NCBI GenBank assembly: GCA_014529385.2
Contig: CM043956.1
Span: 91,466,721-91,530,720, forward strand
DNA: 64,000 bases
From: Adiantum capillus-veneris
Lineage: Eukaryota > Streptophyta > Polypodiopsida > Polypodiales > Pteridaceae
Direction of reading: 5' to 3'
Shown here one piece after another: positions 47,960-57,895 of the stretch (the stretch's first letter is position 1; each line of letters opens with the position of its first letter). The notes beneath the pieces are model-generated. The model was not told where the DNA came from. It saw only the letters and a program-made list of their open reading frames with translations, and did not search any database. A program made the position numbers and the translations under genes.

Positions 47960-48135
47960 GGATGACATTCATCTCTTTTTTTTTTTTTAAGGTCTCCCTA
48001 GGTAGGCAACGTCTCTCAGATGCTGTGTTGGCTATACAATAGGTGGCTCATGAAGCCCGTGCAAGTTTGAACCTTGAGTAGTACCTTTTAAAGGTTAATG
48101 GGACATGAGGTTCCAGCCCTGGAATAAGGAAGAAA
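47960..48135 (-). mobile_element. Possible SINE (tRNA-like) inside the hAT relic
   Basis: On the minus strand a B-box-like AGGTTCAAACTTGC (about 48,065-48,080) is followed by ~85 bp and a 13-14 bp A run (plus-strand T run at about 47,976-47,989). The B-box match to GGTTCGANTCC is partial, no clear A-box or target duplication was found, and the hAT frame is interrupted here. Confidence 0.3.
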
Positions 48136-48195
48136 TCTTGCCAATAATTGAATATAATATCGAGAGAGCGAGTAATTATGGACAAAGCAAAGAAT

Positions 48196-48198
48196 TGT
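48196..48198. repeat. CACTA target-site duplication, left (TGT)
   Basis: TGT at 48196-48198 equals TGT at 55828-55830. CACTA transposons make 3-bp duplications. Confidence 0.85.
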
Positions 48199-48500
48199 CA
48201 CTACAAGAGGTTGTGTGCTCTTGTGACGCTATTAGCGACGGAAATACACTGGGTTTTTATAACCCCCGGCGTCACTAAAACCGTCGCTAATAGCGTCGCT
48301 ACGAGAGCGTCGCTATATGCGACGCTATAGGCGTCGCTATATGCGACGCTATAGGCGTCGCTATATGCGACGCTATATAGAGACGCTCATAGCGACGGTC
48401 ATAGCGACGGTTATAGCGACGTTTACATAGAAGTCTATAGCGACGCTTATAGCGACGCTCTAGAGCCATAAATAGCGACGGTTATAGCGACGCCCGAGAG
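48199..48500. repeat. CACTA left subterminal repeats
   Basis: Many direct and inverted copies of TAGCGACG/GCGTCGCTA, including three near-perfect 24-bp units (GCGTCGCTATATGCGACG plus CTATAG) at about 48,307-48,380. Such clusters bind TNPA/TNPD-type proteins in known CACTA elements. Confidence 0.9.
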
Positions 48501-48848
48501 AAATTTTTTTTGGTGACAGCGCATTGAATGTTCTGCCACCCATCAACCATATTGTACTTGATTCACTTTTTTAAAAAAGTGCAAGGGTAGATAATAGACC
48601 CAAAATAGTCACCCACAAGACGCATTGTTTGCAAAATTGACAAGCGTAAAATTGACAATTGTACACATCATAGGCAAAATGAATTAATTGGCAAATGTAA
48701 TAATGACAATTGTACAACATCATAGGCATAAAGAATTGATTGGCAAAATGAACTGCGGTGACAAATGTAATAATATACATCGTTCAAAAAGACGTATAAA
48801 ATCCGTCTCATGATACATAAGCTATGAGAAACCCTAAACTAATGCTAT

Positions 48849-49560
48849 CTAGCTACGGCTAAACTGACGTCGTCTAGTCAGACGTCTCATCGCATCCAAG
48901 CGGCGTATCTGTCGGATTCTGCAAAAAAAGACAATAAGACAGCTTTCAGTAAGTATAAACATATAACGACATTTATAAAACAATACAAAAAATAGAAAAG
49001 AGTAAACCCTAATACTAACCATGCCGCCGCGAGAACTGAGAATGTCCATCAGGGCGTTTAAGCCCTTCCTGCCTACGTACTCGCGCTCGTACGGTGTGGG
49101 ATCACGTCCTGTCATCGACCACTGTCAAAACATACAAAGATTTCATTATGTTAGAATTAAAAAACTCATAAACCCTAAACTATCGAACATAAAGAGCAAT
49201 GCGAAAACACTTACAAAATCGGCCTCAAATGATGCCCATCCACCGCTCCCCAAGTGGTGCGAGCTCCCTGCTTCTACTCGAAGGGGAGGGTAAAGAGCCT
49301 CGTCGAACACGAGGCGGTGTGGAGGCATCGGCCGCGGAATCCCCACAACAACCGCCACCGCCACCACTAGAGCGCCGGTGTCTAGACGAGTGTGAAGATC
49401 GTCTCGTCGACACCGAAGCTTCGGAGCGCGCCGAATGCTCCGAAAGAGAGGGAGATGCGGATGGAGTAGGAACGCGCGATGATGCGCCAGAGCGATGACG
49501 CTCCACGTACCACTGTCTCTGCTGCGGTGACAAAGAAGAAAGAAACTCCTCATCATCCAT
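48849..49560 (-). CDS. Second coding region of the CACTA element (possible TNPA/Ptta-like)
   Basis: Starts 'MDDEEFLSSLSPQQRQWYVE' at 49,560, just after an AG acceptor. A Ser/Arg/Gly-rich linker follows. Then a short exon (about 49,019-49,124) reads 'WSMTGRDPTPYEREYVGRKG', between GTAAGT at about 49,214 and GTTAGT at about 49,018. A last exon reads 'RRLDAMRRLTRRRQFS'. The frame must shift between linker and second exon, so either an intron is missed or the gene is broken. The 'G-R-D-P-T-P-Y-E' block resembles the C-terminal part of En/Spm accessory proteins, but I am not sure. Confidence 0.35.
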
Positions 49561-49832
49561 ACCTGCATTAAACACACGAATATTTAAACTTAATATTGAA
49601 TGAATAGAGTAGACAATGACGCAAAGACCATTAAATACAATGACGTAATGACGCATATAAATACAATGGCGCAATGAATTGAGTGATAGAAGAGGCAAGT
49701 CGAAAACTCAGAATTTTCAATCAAAAGATGTGAGCACGAGTAGAAAAGAGCGTTATACACCATGGAAGGTACTTAGAGAGCCAGAGCTTTTACAACACGG
49801 AGCAAAATTGTTCAAATACAATATTTGTGGCT

Positions 49833-52800
49833 TTAAGAGATCTCTCTCTCATCCTCGCATAACTCAGCATAACTTCCTATATCTATATAGAGCTCTCCGT
49901 TTAAACACATATCCTCTGTTTCATTTTGTAGCTCCTCTGCATGCACCCCATATAGAGTAGTAGCATCTTGATGCTCGTCTGGCACCACCGCAGCGGCTTC
50001 TGATTGAGCATCTTCTCTGATCTCCTCCATTGATGCCGTTGTGATTGGCACATGGTAGCCTTCATACGTCCTTGCACTACGAGGGGCTACCTCTATGACG
50101 TACCACCAGTTTGATGGAGACTTTGTAGGATGAAATATTACCTGCCAGAGCCACATAACTTACATGAGAGCTTTCAAGCACATAACTTGTAAAAGGGGGA
50201 TGTTAACTATTTACATATTTACTTGTTCACAATGCTCGGGTAGTACGAAAGTGTCTCTTAGGTCAGTCCATTTCTTAGTAGAATCCACCTCAAGAAAACC
50301 AGACTCTCCTCTACGCACAGTAGCGTTGCGACCCTCCATGATTATCTTGAACCATTGCACGTCGAACAAGTCGACAAAAAATCCTCTGTAATCGATCCTC
50401 AAAATCTCTTGTAGCGTGCCGAAGTAAGTGAGTTCTGCCACCACAGGATCTGCATCAGAGGAACGTCGTCGACTAGACTGTTCAAATTTTGCCATGATTC
50501 CACAATCTTGAGTAAAACGCTTTTTGTCGATCCGTTCCACCCTAAAATGTCGACCTTTACACCATGCTACTCTGTATGACTTATACTACAACGAACAAAG
50601 ATTATGAGTGGCCGTTCCAACGTTTAGAAATAAAGTCACTAGCTAGTTGTACATTGCAAACTTACCTTGGTCGCGCAACCCCGAGAGTACTCCCACTCTT
50701 CCTCAGTCACTTCGTCACCGCATTGTTGTGCGCTTTTCAATTGGTTGTGCAACCATCTTAAGCTCATGAATGTTGGTAGGCTCTCCAGACCCGTCGGATA
50801 GTGCATCGGTGGTCGTCTTCCCCGTCTCCACTCGATTCGTGCCCTTTGTCGCTCTTGCTTTGCATTCTCATATTGCGAAATCCACTTTTGCATCACTGGA
50901 TTGTGAAGCATGCAAAATCGGTTGATTTTAGCCTCTAGATCTTCCGTCATCTGCTTCTCAACACCGAGATTGCACATGACAATCCAAGATATGCGCTCAT
51001 CATCTATGGTTCGCCATAGCGTGTCTCGGGCTTTATCAAATCCGTCTAGCCACTCTCCAATGTACACTAGGGACTCTGATACCAACCAACCTTCTGCCAT
51101 GCTACCCTCCGGATGTGCCTTTTGACGCACATATCCCTTAAGCGTTTTCATGAAATGTTCTAAGAAGAACATCCATCTGGAATGAACTGTGCCAGCTATT
51201 TCCACCTCATCAACTATGTGAACAAGAAGATGCACCTGAATGGTTAGCATGGTAGTAGGAAAATGTTTCTCAAACATGCACACAAGCTCCGCAGCATTTA
51301 GTTTGGCGAATGGTATGGAGTCTACGTTGATCTCCTTTTGTGAGATCCATTGCACCAGCTTTGCAAGTTTGTAGATTGTGTTACGGATGTCGAGAGACAA
51401 ACATCCCTCAATGGCAACCGATAAAATAAACTGTAAAGTATGTGCAGCAATGATATTAAAGTCCACATTTTATGCAATGATATTAAAGTCCACTATGAAC
51501 GTACCTGACACATTTTATGCCAATCGTGTGACTTCAAACCGGTAAGCTTTCCTTCTTTAGTAAAACACGTTCGGAGCGAGTGCATTACGCCAGTGAGGGT
51601 CCGCAAAGATCGAATGGTCTCTTTTACTTTGCGTTCTTGGGCTCCTGTGAAAATCCATGGTGCTTTAGGGAGTTTTATCGATCCATCAGACGCTGTTTGC
51701 GGCCAATATTGCTCCATACGATCCACATTTCTAAGGTCAACTCTGGCTCCCAAAGTATCTTTCTTGCCGGTCAGATGGTCCCATAGTAGATTACCCACAT
51801 TCTTGAATATGTGCATTGGATCGAGCAAGTGATTGATCATGAGTCGGGGCCAGTATGGTAACTCGTACCATAGAGATAGTCTCTTCATCCCTGGAGGCAA
51901 TCCGTCATCGCACATCTCCTTTGCTCTAACCATGCTTGTGCAGACATCCTTGGTGGCTCTCTTCCCAAAAAGCCGTCACGTAACACATGATTCTCTGGAA
52001 GATACGCTTGATGACCTTCGTAGATTTGCTTCTTCAGTGAGGGCGCCCTACGTGCATTCAGTCTAGGTCCACATGTGACACATGCTCTGTATCCGCTTGT
52101 TTGAAGCCCTGCATGTATACACATGATAATAGATCAACTATGGGAAAAAACAAGATTTACAGTGTCTGAGTGAGGAGTGTCAATAGATCACCTGAGCATT
52201 CTGTTAGCCCGGGATAGTCATGCATGGTCCACATTAGAATACCTCTGATCAAAGCATTCCGTCGTCCTGTGTGTCGGCTCATATCCACCACCTCTATGCC
52301 AATCCACAATTGTTGTAGCTCTTCCAATAGTGGACGAAGATACACATCCATATTCCCCACTTTATATCGCCCTGGCACAATCAAGCTTAGCCATAGGTGC
52401 CCCTTCTTCGTAGTCAACCACGGGGGAATGTTGTAGTTGACGATGACAACGGGCCATACACTGTAAGATGTTGATCTTTGACCAAATGGATTTACGCCAT
52501 CCATAGCCAGGCCTAAGCGCAAATTTCGAGCTTCCCTGGCAAAATCCGACCATGTTCCATCTATATGTTTCCAGGCTGCGCAATCTGCAGGAATTCGTAG
52601 CACACCATCCGAAGATTTATTCTCCTCATGCCATGATGCTAGGGCGGCCATGGACTTACATTCGAAGAAATGCTTGATGCGAGGAAGCAAAGGAAAATGT
52701 CGCAAAACCTTTTGTGGAATTTTTGTCCCGTGGAGATCTACTCGATATCTTTCGGAATCACATTTCGGACACTTCTCCATGTCTGTGTATTCCCCTCTGA

Positions 52801-53560
52801 AAAGAATGCAGTCATTAGGACAAGCGTGGATAGAATTGTAATCCATCCCCAAGTTTCGCAAAATCTTTCTTGCTTCATCTCGGGAATCTGGCATCACATT
52901 GTCAGCTGGTAGTATGTGCTCTTTCAGCAATCTACACAACATAAAAATATGATACAGTCGTGTAAAAATCTATCAGATCATTATACATTTAGAGTTCTAT
53001 TAAAGTAAACTAATTGTAATAGATCACCTGAAAAGCGCTGTGACGCTAGTGTCACTCCATCCAAACTTTGCCTGCATGTTGAGAAGAACCAGGAGTGCTT
53101 TCAATCTAGACATACGTGCTCCATTATACAATGACGTATCGGCTTCACTTTTCATATCATCATAGATAAGCCTTTCTGAATCCATGATCGTCTCGATCAT
53201 TTCATCAATCTCGGGCTCAAACATTGCCTCGTTGGGAATGTGCTCTGCATGATCATCCCCCGAGCTGTCAGAGGCTACATCGTGTGGCCTCACATATGCT
53301 GCTTGACCAAAGCGCCTGCGAACACGTCTATTGGGTTGCAAGATTGCTGCTTGTTGGCCAGCGTCAGAGTCCGACGAGTTATAATTGGCAACAACTCGAT
53401 CTATAATAGATGGATCGAACTCGCCAAATTCGCGAACGTGCTGCAAAGAAACACGTCTTGTCCGTCGCACAGCATGCTTGCATTGATTACAAGGACATAA
53501 GACCCTCGTTGAGAGATAGGTGTTTCGGTTGGACGGTCCCACATCCTCGTCGCTACTCAT
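49833..53560 (-). CDS. CACTA transposase (TNPD/Tnp2-like), six exons
   Basis: Exons on the minus strand: 53560-53028, 52931-52192, 52108-51505, 51430-50666, 50585-50223, 50141-49833. Donors and acceptors are GT...AG. Exon 1 has the transposase-associated 'CPCNQCKHAVRR'. Exon 2 has 'CPNDCILFRGEY', 'HFPLLPRIKHFF' and 'LGLAMDGVNPFGQRS' (DDE-fold Asp) and 'GNMDVYLRPLLEEL'. Exon 3 has 'RACVTCGPRLN', 'LPYWPRLMINHLLDPMHIFK' and 'LKSHDWHKMCQ'. Exon 4 is DUF4218-like ('SRWMFFLEHFMKTLKGYVRQ'). Exon 5 is DUF4216-like ('IDYRGFFVDLFDVQWFKII'). Exon 6 has 'NWWYVIEVAPRSARTYEG' and an acidic tail. One apparent frameshift lies near 51,940, between 'EPPRMSAQ' and 'MVRAKEMCDDGLP'. Otherwise open; it may be, or recently have been, active. 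Confidence 0.88.
51431..51504 (-). other. Short intron with internal 28-bp-type duplication
   Basis: Donor CAG|GTACGT and acceptor TTTACAG join 'HDWHKMCQ' to 'FILSVAIEGC', restoring the usual Tnp2 reading. Inside, the word GTGGACTTTAATATCATTGC is present twice, a small tandem duplication that leaves the splice sites intact. Confidence 0.6.
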
Positions 53561-53622
53561 AATGAGGATAAAAAACTTATAACCTGGACAACAAATTTAA
53601 TATTCTATTGGCATTCTTCGTC

Positions 53623-53623
<1 letters not shown>

Positions 53624-53685
<62 letters not shown>

Positions 53686-53686
53686 A
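53624..53686. repeat. (CT)n microsatellite upstream of transposase ATG
   Basis: About 29 CT units with one C-rich interruption, complementary to the GA tract at 17,585-17,636 in the truncated copy. Length differs between the copies. Confidence 0.95.
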
Positions 53687-53884
53687 CCTCACATTCTCTA
53701 GTCATGTCCAATCCCCGCACACCTCGGTCTAGAGGTGCACGGAGATCAGAACCACCGGGTTATAATCTCGTCTTTATTGGTCAATACCTATATTTGTGGG
53801 TACAAGAAATCTACAGACCCACGTCTACATGATACTGCATGTAGTGGACAAAACCCCTTTGCCTCTTCTCTAGCTGTAGCACTT

Positions 53885-53960
53885 CACAGCATCTTAACAT
53901 CTTTTCACAGTAGATCTTTTCACAGCATCTTAACATCTTTTCACAGTAGATCTTTTCACT
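53885..53960. repeat. 31-bp direct repeat in the CACTA leader
   Basis: CAGCATCTTAACATCTTTTC followed by ACAGTAGATCTTTT occurs twice in tandem here. The truncated copy has a single diverged version (about 17,340-17,370). Confidence 0.8.
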
Positions 53961-54137
53961 GTTCGTCTAACTCTAAACCCTAAACCGTAAGTAATTCTTG
54001 CGTGGACTCGATCTAGCGTAAATAAACGTAAATCTAACAAAAAATAAACCTAAATCTAATTTAACGTAAATCTACATCTAACCTAATCTTTAACGTCTTT
54101 TGGGATAGTTTCCTACGACGTTAAAACTCTCTTCTTC

Positions 54138-54218
<81 letters not shown>
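54138..54218. repeat. (TG)n microsatellite
   Basis: About 40 TG units inside the CACTA element. A related CA/TG patch is much shorter in the truncated copy (about 16,845-16,862). Confidence 0.95.
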
Positions 54219-54222
<4 letters not shown>

Positions 54223-54361
54223 CTAAATAAACCTAAGTCTAATCTAATATAACATAAATCTAAATCTAACGTAAATTATGTTATATTAAAAACAAAGAAC
54301 TAAACTAACAGGGATTATAAGAACCTTAAAACTGATTTAACACATAAGTTTTCACATAACT

Positions 54362-54712
54362 CGGCAAGAGTTGGCATTCTCATCACTAGAGATGTGAGAG
54401 TTAACTTCCGGCGGTGACGCTGCCTCATCTCCATCCACATCTGACGACAGCAATTGGCCCTTTGGACCATTCTTGCTCTTGTTACTAACTTTGAAGTTGC
54501 TGTTGAATGACTAGAGGTTGTCTAGATGGTCATTGTCGGGGATGTAGTGACTCTTGCCGCCCTGAAGATCCACCTTCTTCCCTATCTTCAGAAGACATTT
54601 CACCAGTACTTTTGGATCGACGGAGCCCACCATGAGTGAAGGCAGCAATACCCTATATTCCATTGAGGGCTTTCTTCACCCGCTTCATGCAGGCATCGCA
54701 GTCTATGGAGAC
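54362..54712 (-). pseudogene. Captured HIPP-like gene fragment with CaaX end
   Basis: Minus strand reads 'IDCDACMKRVKKALNGI', then a stop and frame change, then 'VGSVDPKVLVKCLLKIGKK' and 'DLQGGKSHYIPDNDHLDNL', a TAG, then 'SFNSNFKVSNKSKNGPKGQL'. It closes 'NSHISSDENANSCRVM' and TGA at about 54,355. CxxC plus the 'VDP..L..K..K.GKK' half is a plant heavy-metal-associated (HMA) domain, and the terminal CRVM fits a CaaX prenylation box: the HIPP architecture. It lies in the 5' region of the CACTA transposase gene in the same orientation, so it may be transcribed with it. It has two or three disruptions. Host gene capture is the natural reading. Confidence 0.75.
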
Positions 54713-55097
54713 CTAAATCTAATCTAATATAACGTAAATCTAAATCTAGCGTAAATAAACGTAAATCTAACTAAAAATAAACCTAAATCTAATCTAATTT
54801 AACTTAAATAAACCTAAATCTAATTTAACGTAAGTCTACATCTAACCTAATCTTTAACGTCTTTTAGGATAGTTTCCTACGACGTTATAACTCTCTTCTT
54901 CTTGTGTGTGTGCGCGTGTGTGGATGTGTGTGCCAATAAAAAGAGATAAATTGTATAACCTTTCTATCACCCATGCCAAGTATGATAGATTGGTTATGCC
55001 ATTTCCCTCTTGAATAATAGGTCTTGAGTTCAAATCCTCGTCGGCTAGATCTTTAGGTCTTTTAATTTTAATTAGTTTCCTACGACGTCAAATTAGT

Positions 55098-55323
55098 TTC
55101 TCTCTCTTTCTCTCTCAATGTGTGTGCATTTTTTGTTTATGCATGTTTTCTCTCTCTTTTCCTCTCTCAATGTGTGCGTTTTTTGTTTATGCATGTTCTC
55201 TCTCTCTCTTCCTCTCTCAATGTGTGCGTTTTTTGTTTATGCATGCTCTCTCTCTCTTTTCCTCTCTCAATGTGTGTGTGCATTCTTTGTTTATGTATGT
55301 GTGTGCGCGTTTTTGTTTATGTT

Positions 55324-55399
<76 letters not shown>

Positions 55400-55403
55400 A
55401 ACA

Positions 55404-55440
<37 letters not shown>

Positions 55441-55531
55441 AGAGAGAGAGAGAGGGAGAGAGAAAGAGGGGAAGGGAACATGAGAGTGAGGAGAGGGAAG
55501 GAGCATACCTGGCTCTCCTTCCTCTCCTCGT

Positions 55532-55562
<31 letters not shown>

Positions 55563-55565
55563 GAG

Positions 55566-55612
<47 letters not shown>
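55098..55612. repeat. Compound microsatellite block near the CACTA right end
   Basis: Four imperfect ~60-bp units with TTTTTTGTTTATGCATG and CTCTCTCAATGTGTG, then (CT)n (55,329-55,396), (TG)n, (GA)n, a short unique stretch, (TG)n and (GA)n (55,571-55,612). Three overlapping frames of 120-180 codons here are translated repeats, not genes. Confidence 0.95.
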
Positions 55613-55616
<4 letters not shown>

Positions 55617-55645
55617 CGTTACCTGCTCCTTGCTTGAGGGCGCCG

Positions 55646-55672
55646 AAAAACTCAGATCTGAGATCTGAGTTT
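55646..55672. repeat. Palindrome AAACTCAGATCT/AGATCTGAGTTT
   Basis: Perfect 12-bp arms around a G; also present at about 16,147-16,172 in the truncated copy. Part of the subterminal structure. Confidence 0.85.
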
Positions 55673-55706
55673 TTGGGCGCTCTCTGTTATTTTTTTTAGC
55701 CCAGCG

Positions 55707-55764
55707 GGCGTCGCTATGAGCGTCGCAAATTTACTTGTAAATTTGCGACGCTCATAGCGACGCC
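55707..55764. repeat. Perfect 28-bp-arm hairpin near the CACTA right end
   Basis: Left arm 55,707-55,734, two-base loop TT, right arm 55,737-55,764, fully complementary, containing TCGCTATGAGCGTCGC. It lies 63 bp from the element terminus and is conserved with minor change in the truncated copy (16,056-16,113). Confidence 0.95.
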
Positions 55765-55827
55765 GGGAAATTTTTTTTCTTAGCGTCGCTCTGTGAGCGT
55801 CGCTAATATGAATAGCCTCTTGTAGTG

Positions 55828-55830
55828 TGT
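55828..55830. repeat. CACTA target-site duplication, right (TGT)
   Basis: Matches 48,196-48,198. Removing the element rejoins the hAT relic. Confidence 0.85.
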
Positions 55831-56950
55831 ACAAATACTGGTATCACAATCAAAAAGTGCTTTCCACATATTTATGCCAATTTGCAATATGCACAATTTA
55901 AACTTGGTACTAAAAGATTGGTATACTAGTGAAGAAGCTACATGGTTTGCCAAAATAATCGACGTCGCATGTCAACTTTTGTGAAGTTCATCTTGAAACG
56001 ACAAAGAGTGCTTGATTTATATAAGATGTGCATGTCAGTTATGTTGAAATTTCTTGCTAATACTCAATTTTACACGCACATTGGTTCACTTCTATGCAAT
56101 AAGTGCACTATGATTGATACTTTCAGCTACATGACATTTGACAAATGGCAGCTTGACCAGTTTGAATAATTGAAAGAGAAGATAATGAGTCTACGTGGAT
56201 CCATAAACAAGCCTTCTTAGTGGAGGAGTGCAATGGATGCATACCACATAATGATGCCCATTATGTTTACGATTCGTTACCTTGATCAAAAAGCACCAAA
56301 TCTAGGAAAGTGTGGATGACTTGGTGATTAGTCTCGCAGAGTTTAAAAAATCATGAGGAGTTAACATAGTCTATAGTAAAGACGGAGTGGCAAATACCAT
56401 TCTTTTCAAAACAACAACAAAAAAAATTATATAAGTACCTTTATGCAAGGTGGAAGAGTGCTCATAGTCCACTCTGTAGTGTGTCTTACATGTTGGATCC
56501 AAAGTATTGGAATTTAGACTTGATGTCAAATATAAAGGTGATCAATGATTTCTATCAGGTAGTTAATATGTTCTACTACAATGCTCAGGATCTAATTAAT
56601 TGCATCAAAGAGATAAGTGCATTCAGATTAAAAGAAGAAACTTTTGCAAATGATTTTGTCCAATCAATGGCAAAAGAGCAACCTTCATGGAAGTGGTGGA
56701 TGATAAATGGTGGGGAGCATTACTCGACTCTATGTCCACTTGCAATGAAGGTTTGCATATTAAATATCTTCGGCAAACATTTTTCTCTCACACAACTACT
56801 CTGCAACTCTTCAGTTCAAAGTGTCTATATCAGAAGATATCAAAACTACCATGTCAAGACCACGTCAAACCAAAGATATCAGAATGCTTAAAGCAATCAA
56901 GAGTCGATGCAATAATGGATAGTTTGCCCACTAAACTGGATTATAGATAG
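55831..56950 (+). pseudogene. hAT transposase relic, C-terminal part
   Basis: Continues the frame-like similarity of 46,870-48,198. 'MLDPKYWNLDLMSNIKVIND' and the preceding 'YARWKSAHSPLCSVS' fit the segment before the hAT dimerisation domain. 'PSWKWWM' with 'HYSTLCPLAMKVCILNIFGK' (about 56,680-56,780) is the dimerisation motif itself, in which intact proteins end A-x-x-V-L-S...S-x-x-E-R. Stops and shifts at about 56,170, 56,320 and 56,890. Dead element; its outer termini were not found. Confidence 0.75.
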
Positions 56951-57130
56951 TTATTCTAGTTAGCACAATGATGAAAAGTTGGTCCACTGAGTCCAAATAT
57001 AGATAATTGGTGTAAACACTTCATTTGTACATTAGACAACTCGATTGACTATAGAAAATTGATCCAAATGAGTGGATGGTTCAAATAATAAACCCAGATG
57101 GCAATCATTTACAATAATAATAGTAAATGT

Positions 57131-57895
57131 TTAAACTAAATAAAAAGACAGCGTAAGTTCAATGAGTGACCATTGAACAGGATTAGGATTTGTCTTTAAA
57201 TGCTCTTTGAAGAATAGAAAAATGTCAGTAGCATTTCTTCTAGCTTCATGATGTCTTATCTTCATGCAATCATCCACCTTTTGTTGAATAGCCTTGAGAG
57301 TATCGTGGCCAGGGTAACAAAGCACTTCATCTGGGAAGTATACCTTCCTAGATGCACTCCAGTCTCCAAAATTCTATCGACATCTCTACAAAATACCTAG
57401 TGCATATATATCGATGGCCTTTTTGTATGCATATGAACATTGTGGATCATATATCTCTAGAGCAATCCATGGTCGCTTTGACAACTCATGTTCTCTTGCT
57501 TCCTTGGCCTCCAAAATTGCAAACAAAGATTGAGCCTCATTATGTACAAAATTACACCCGCTTGTGGCTAGGAATCTGAGCATCAGACCCTAATAAATAA
57601 TGTCGATGTAAGGTTTATTTGAGGGGTTATAATATAATATCATATCTAACATTATATTATAGGGATGCAAATCACAATATACTATGCCAACAGAGTGAGT
57701 GGCCACAACGCCATCAATAAAAGTGTGCAAAATGGATGGCATTTGCTCCTTAACTGCTTTGAGATGTGCAATCTCTATCTTTGAGAGTTGTTGATTTGCA
57801 GGTGGCAAATTCTTCCAGCCATACTGAAGCCTGTGTATGGAATGTCGAAACGCGCCTTGCATGAGGTACTCTCGGCTAGGTCTCCCAATGAGCCC
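57131..57895 (-). pseudogene. Protein-kinase-like gene, C-terminal part, interrupted by a retrotransposon
   Basis: Minus strand reads 'GLIGRPSREYLMQGAFRHSI' and 'FIDGVVATHSVGIVYCDLHP' plus 'YNIMLD' (catalytic loop, H-x-D replaced by V-Y-C-D). After a stop comes 'GLMLRF' at the DFG position. 'KRPWIALEIYDPQCSYAYKK' and 'AIDIYALGIL' are the APE region and helix F. Then a frame change and 'HDTLKAIQQKVDDCMKIRHH'. The order and spacing are those of a eukaryotic protein kinase C-lobe. The altered HRD and stop codons indicate a pseudogene or a divergent pseudokinase. The N-lobe side continues right of the LTR element. Confidence 0.65.
57891..57895. repeat. Target-site duplication, left (AGCCC)
   Basis: AGCCC at 57,891-57,895 equals AGCCC at 62,432-62,436, flanking TG...CA termini of the LTR element. 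Confidence 0.9.

Larger units (their letters stand above)
46870..48198 (+). pseudogene. hAT transposase relic, N-terminal part (BED-like and DUF659-like)
   Basis: 46,950-47,060 reads a BED-zinc-finger-like 'KLCFTTK' with 'HIRNHFLG', with stops. 47,379-47,804 is open for 141 codons, with 'SHHWKHAWKKISEYG', 'VPLYHTIRNDLLDKCYVEV', 'GCIIINDGWSNAQRRPLINI' and 'VEHVIQVGDTSWD', the layout of the DUF659 part of plant hAT transposases, where the D of 'DGW' is the first catalytic Asp. The C-terminal half resumes at 55,831 after the CACTA insertion. A possible SINE sits at about 47,960-48,135. Non-functional. Confidence 0.75.
48199..55827 (-). mobile_element. Complete CACTA (En/Spm) transposon, 7,629 bp
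   Basis: Termini are CACTACAAGAGGTT (48199) and AGCCTCTTGTAGTG (ends 55827), imperfect inverted repeats, flanked by TGT/TGT. Subterminal regions are packed with GCGACGCTATAG-type repeats on both sides. It carries a six-exon Tnp2-type transposase on the minus strand, a second small minus-strand coding region near the left end, and a captured HIPP gene fragment near the right end. It sits in a hAT transposase relic whose frame flanks it on both sides. Nearly identical to 15,994-19,115 where they overlap. The transposase frame has only one clear defect, so the element is young. Confidence 0.95.

Noticed and set aside
52224-53500. Plus-strand frames opposite the CACTA transposase
   Set aside because: Antisense shadows; identical ones appear on the minus strand of the truncated copy at 17.7-19.0 kb.
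55118-55668. Three overlapping plus-strand frames of 120-180 codons
   Set aside because: They are translations of (CT)n, (TG)n and (GA)n tracts in all frames, with low-complexity Ser/Leu/Cys/Val and Arg/Glu. The mirrored block at 16,209-16,648 gives the same artefacts.
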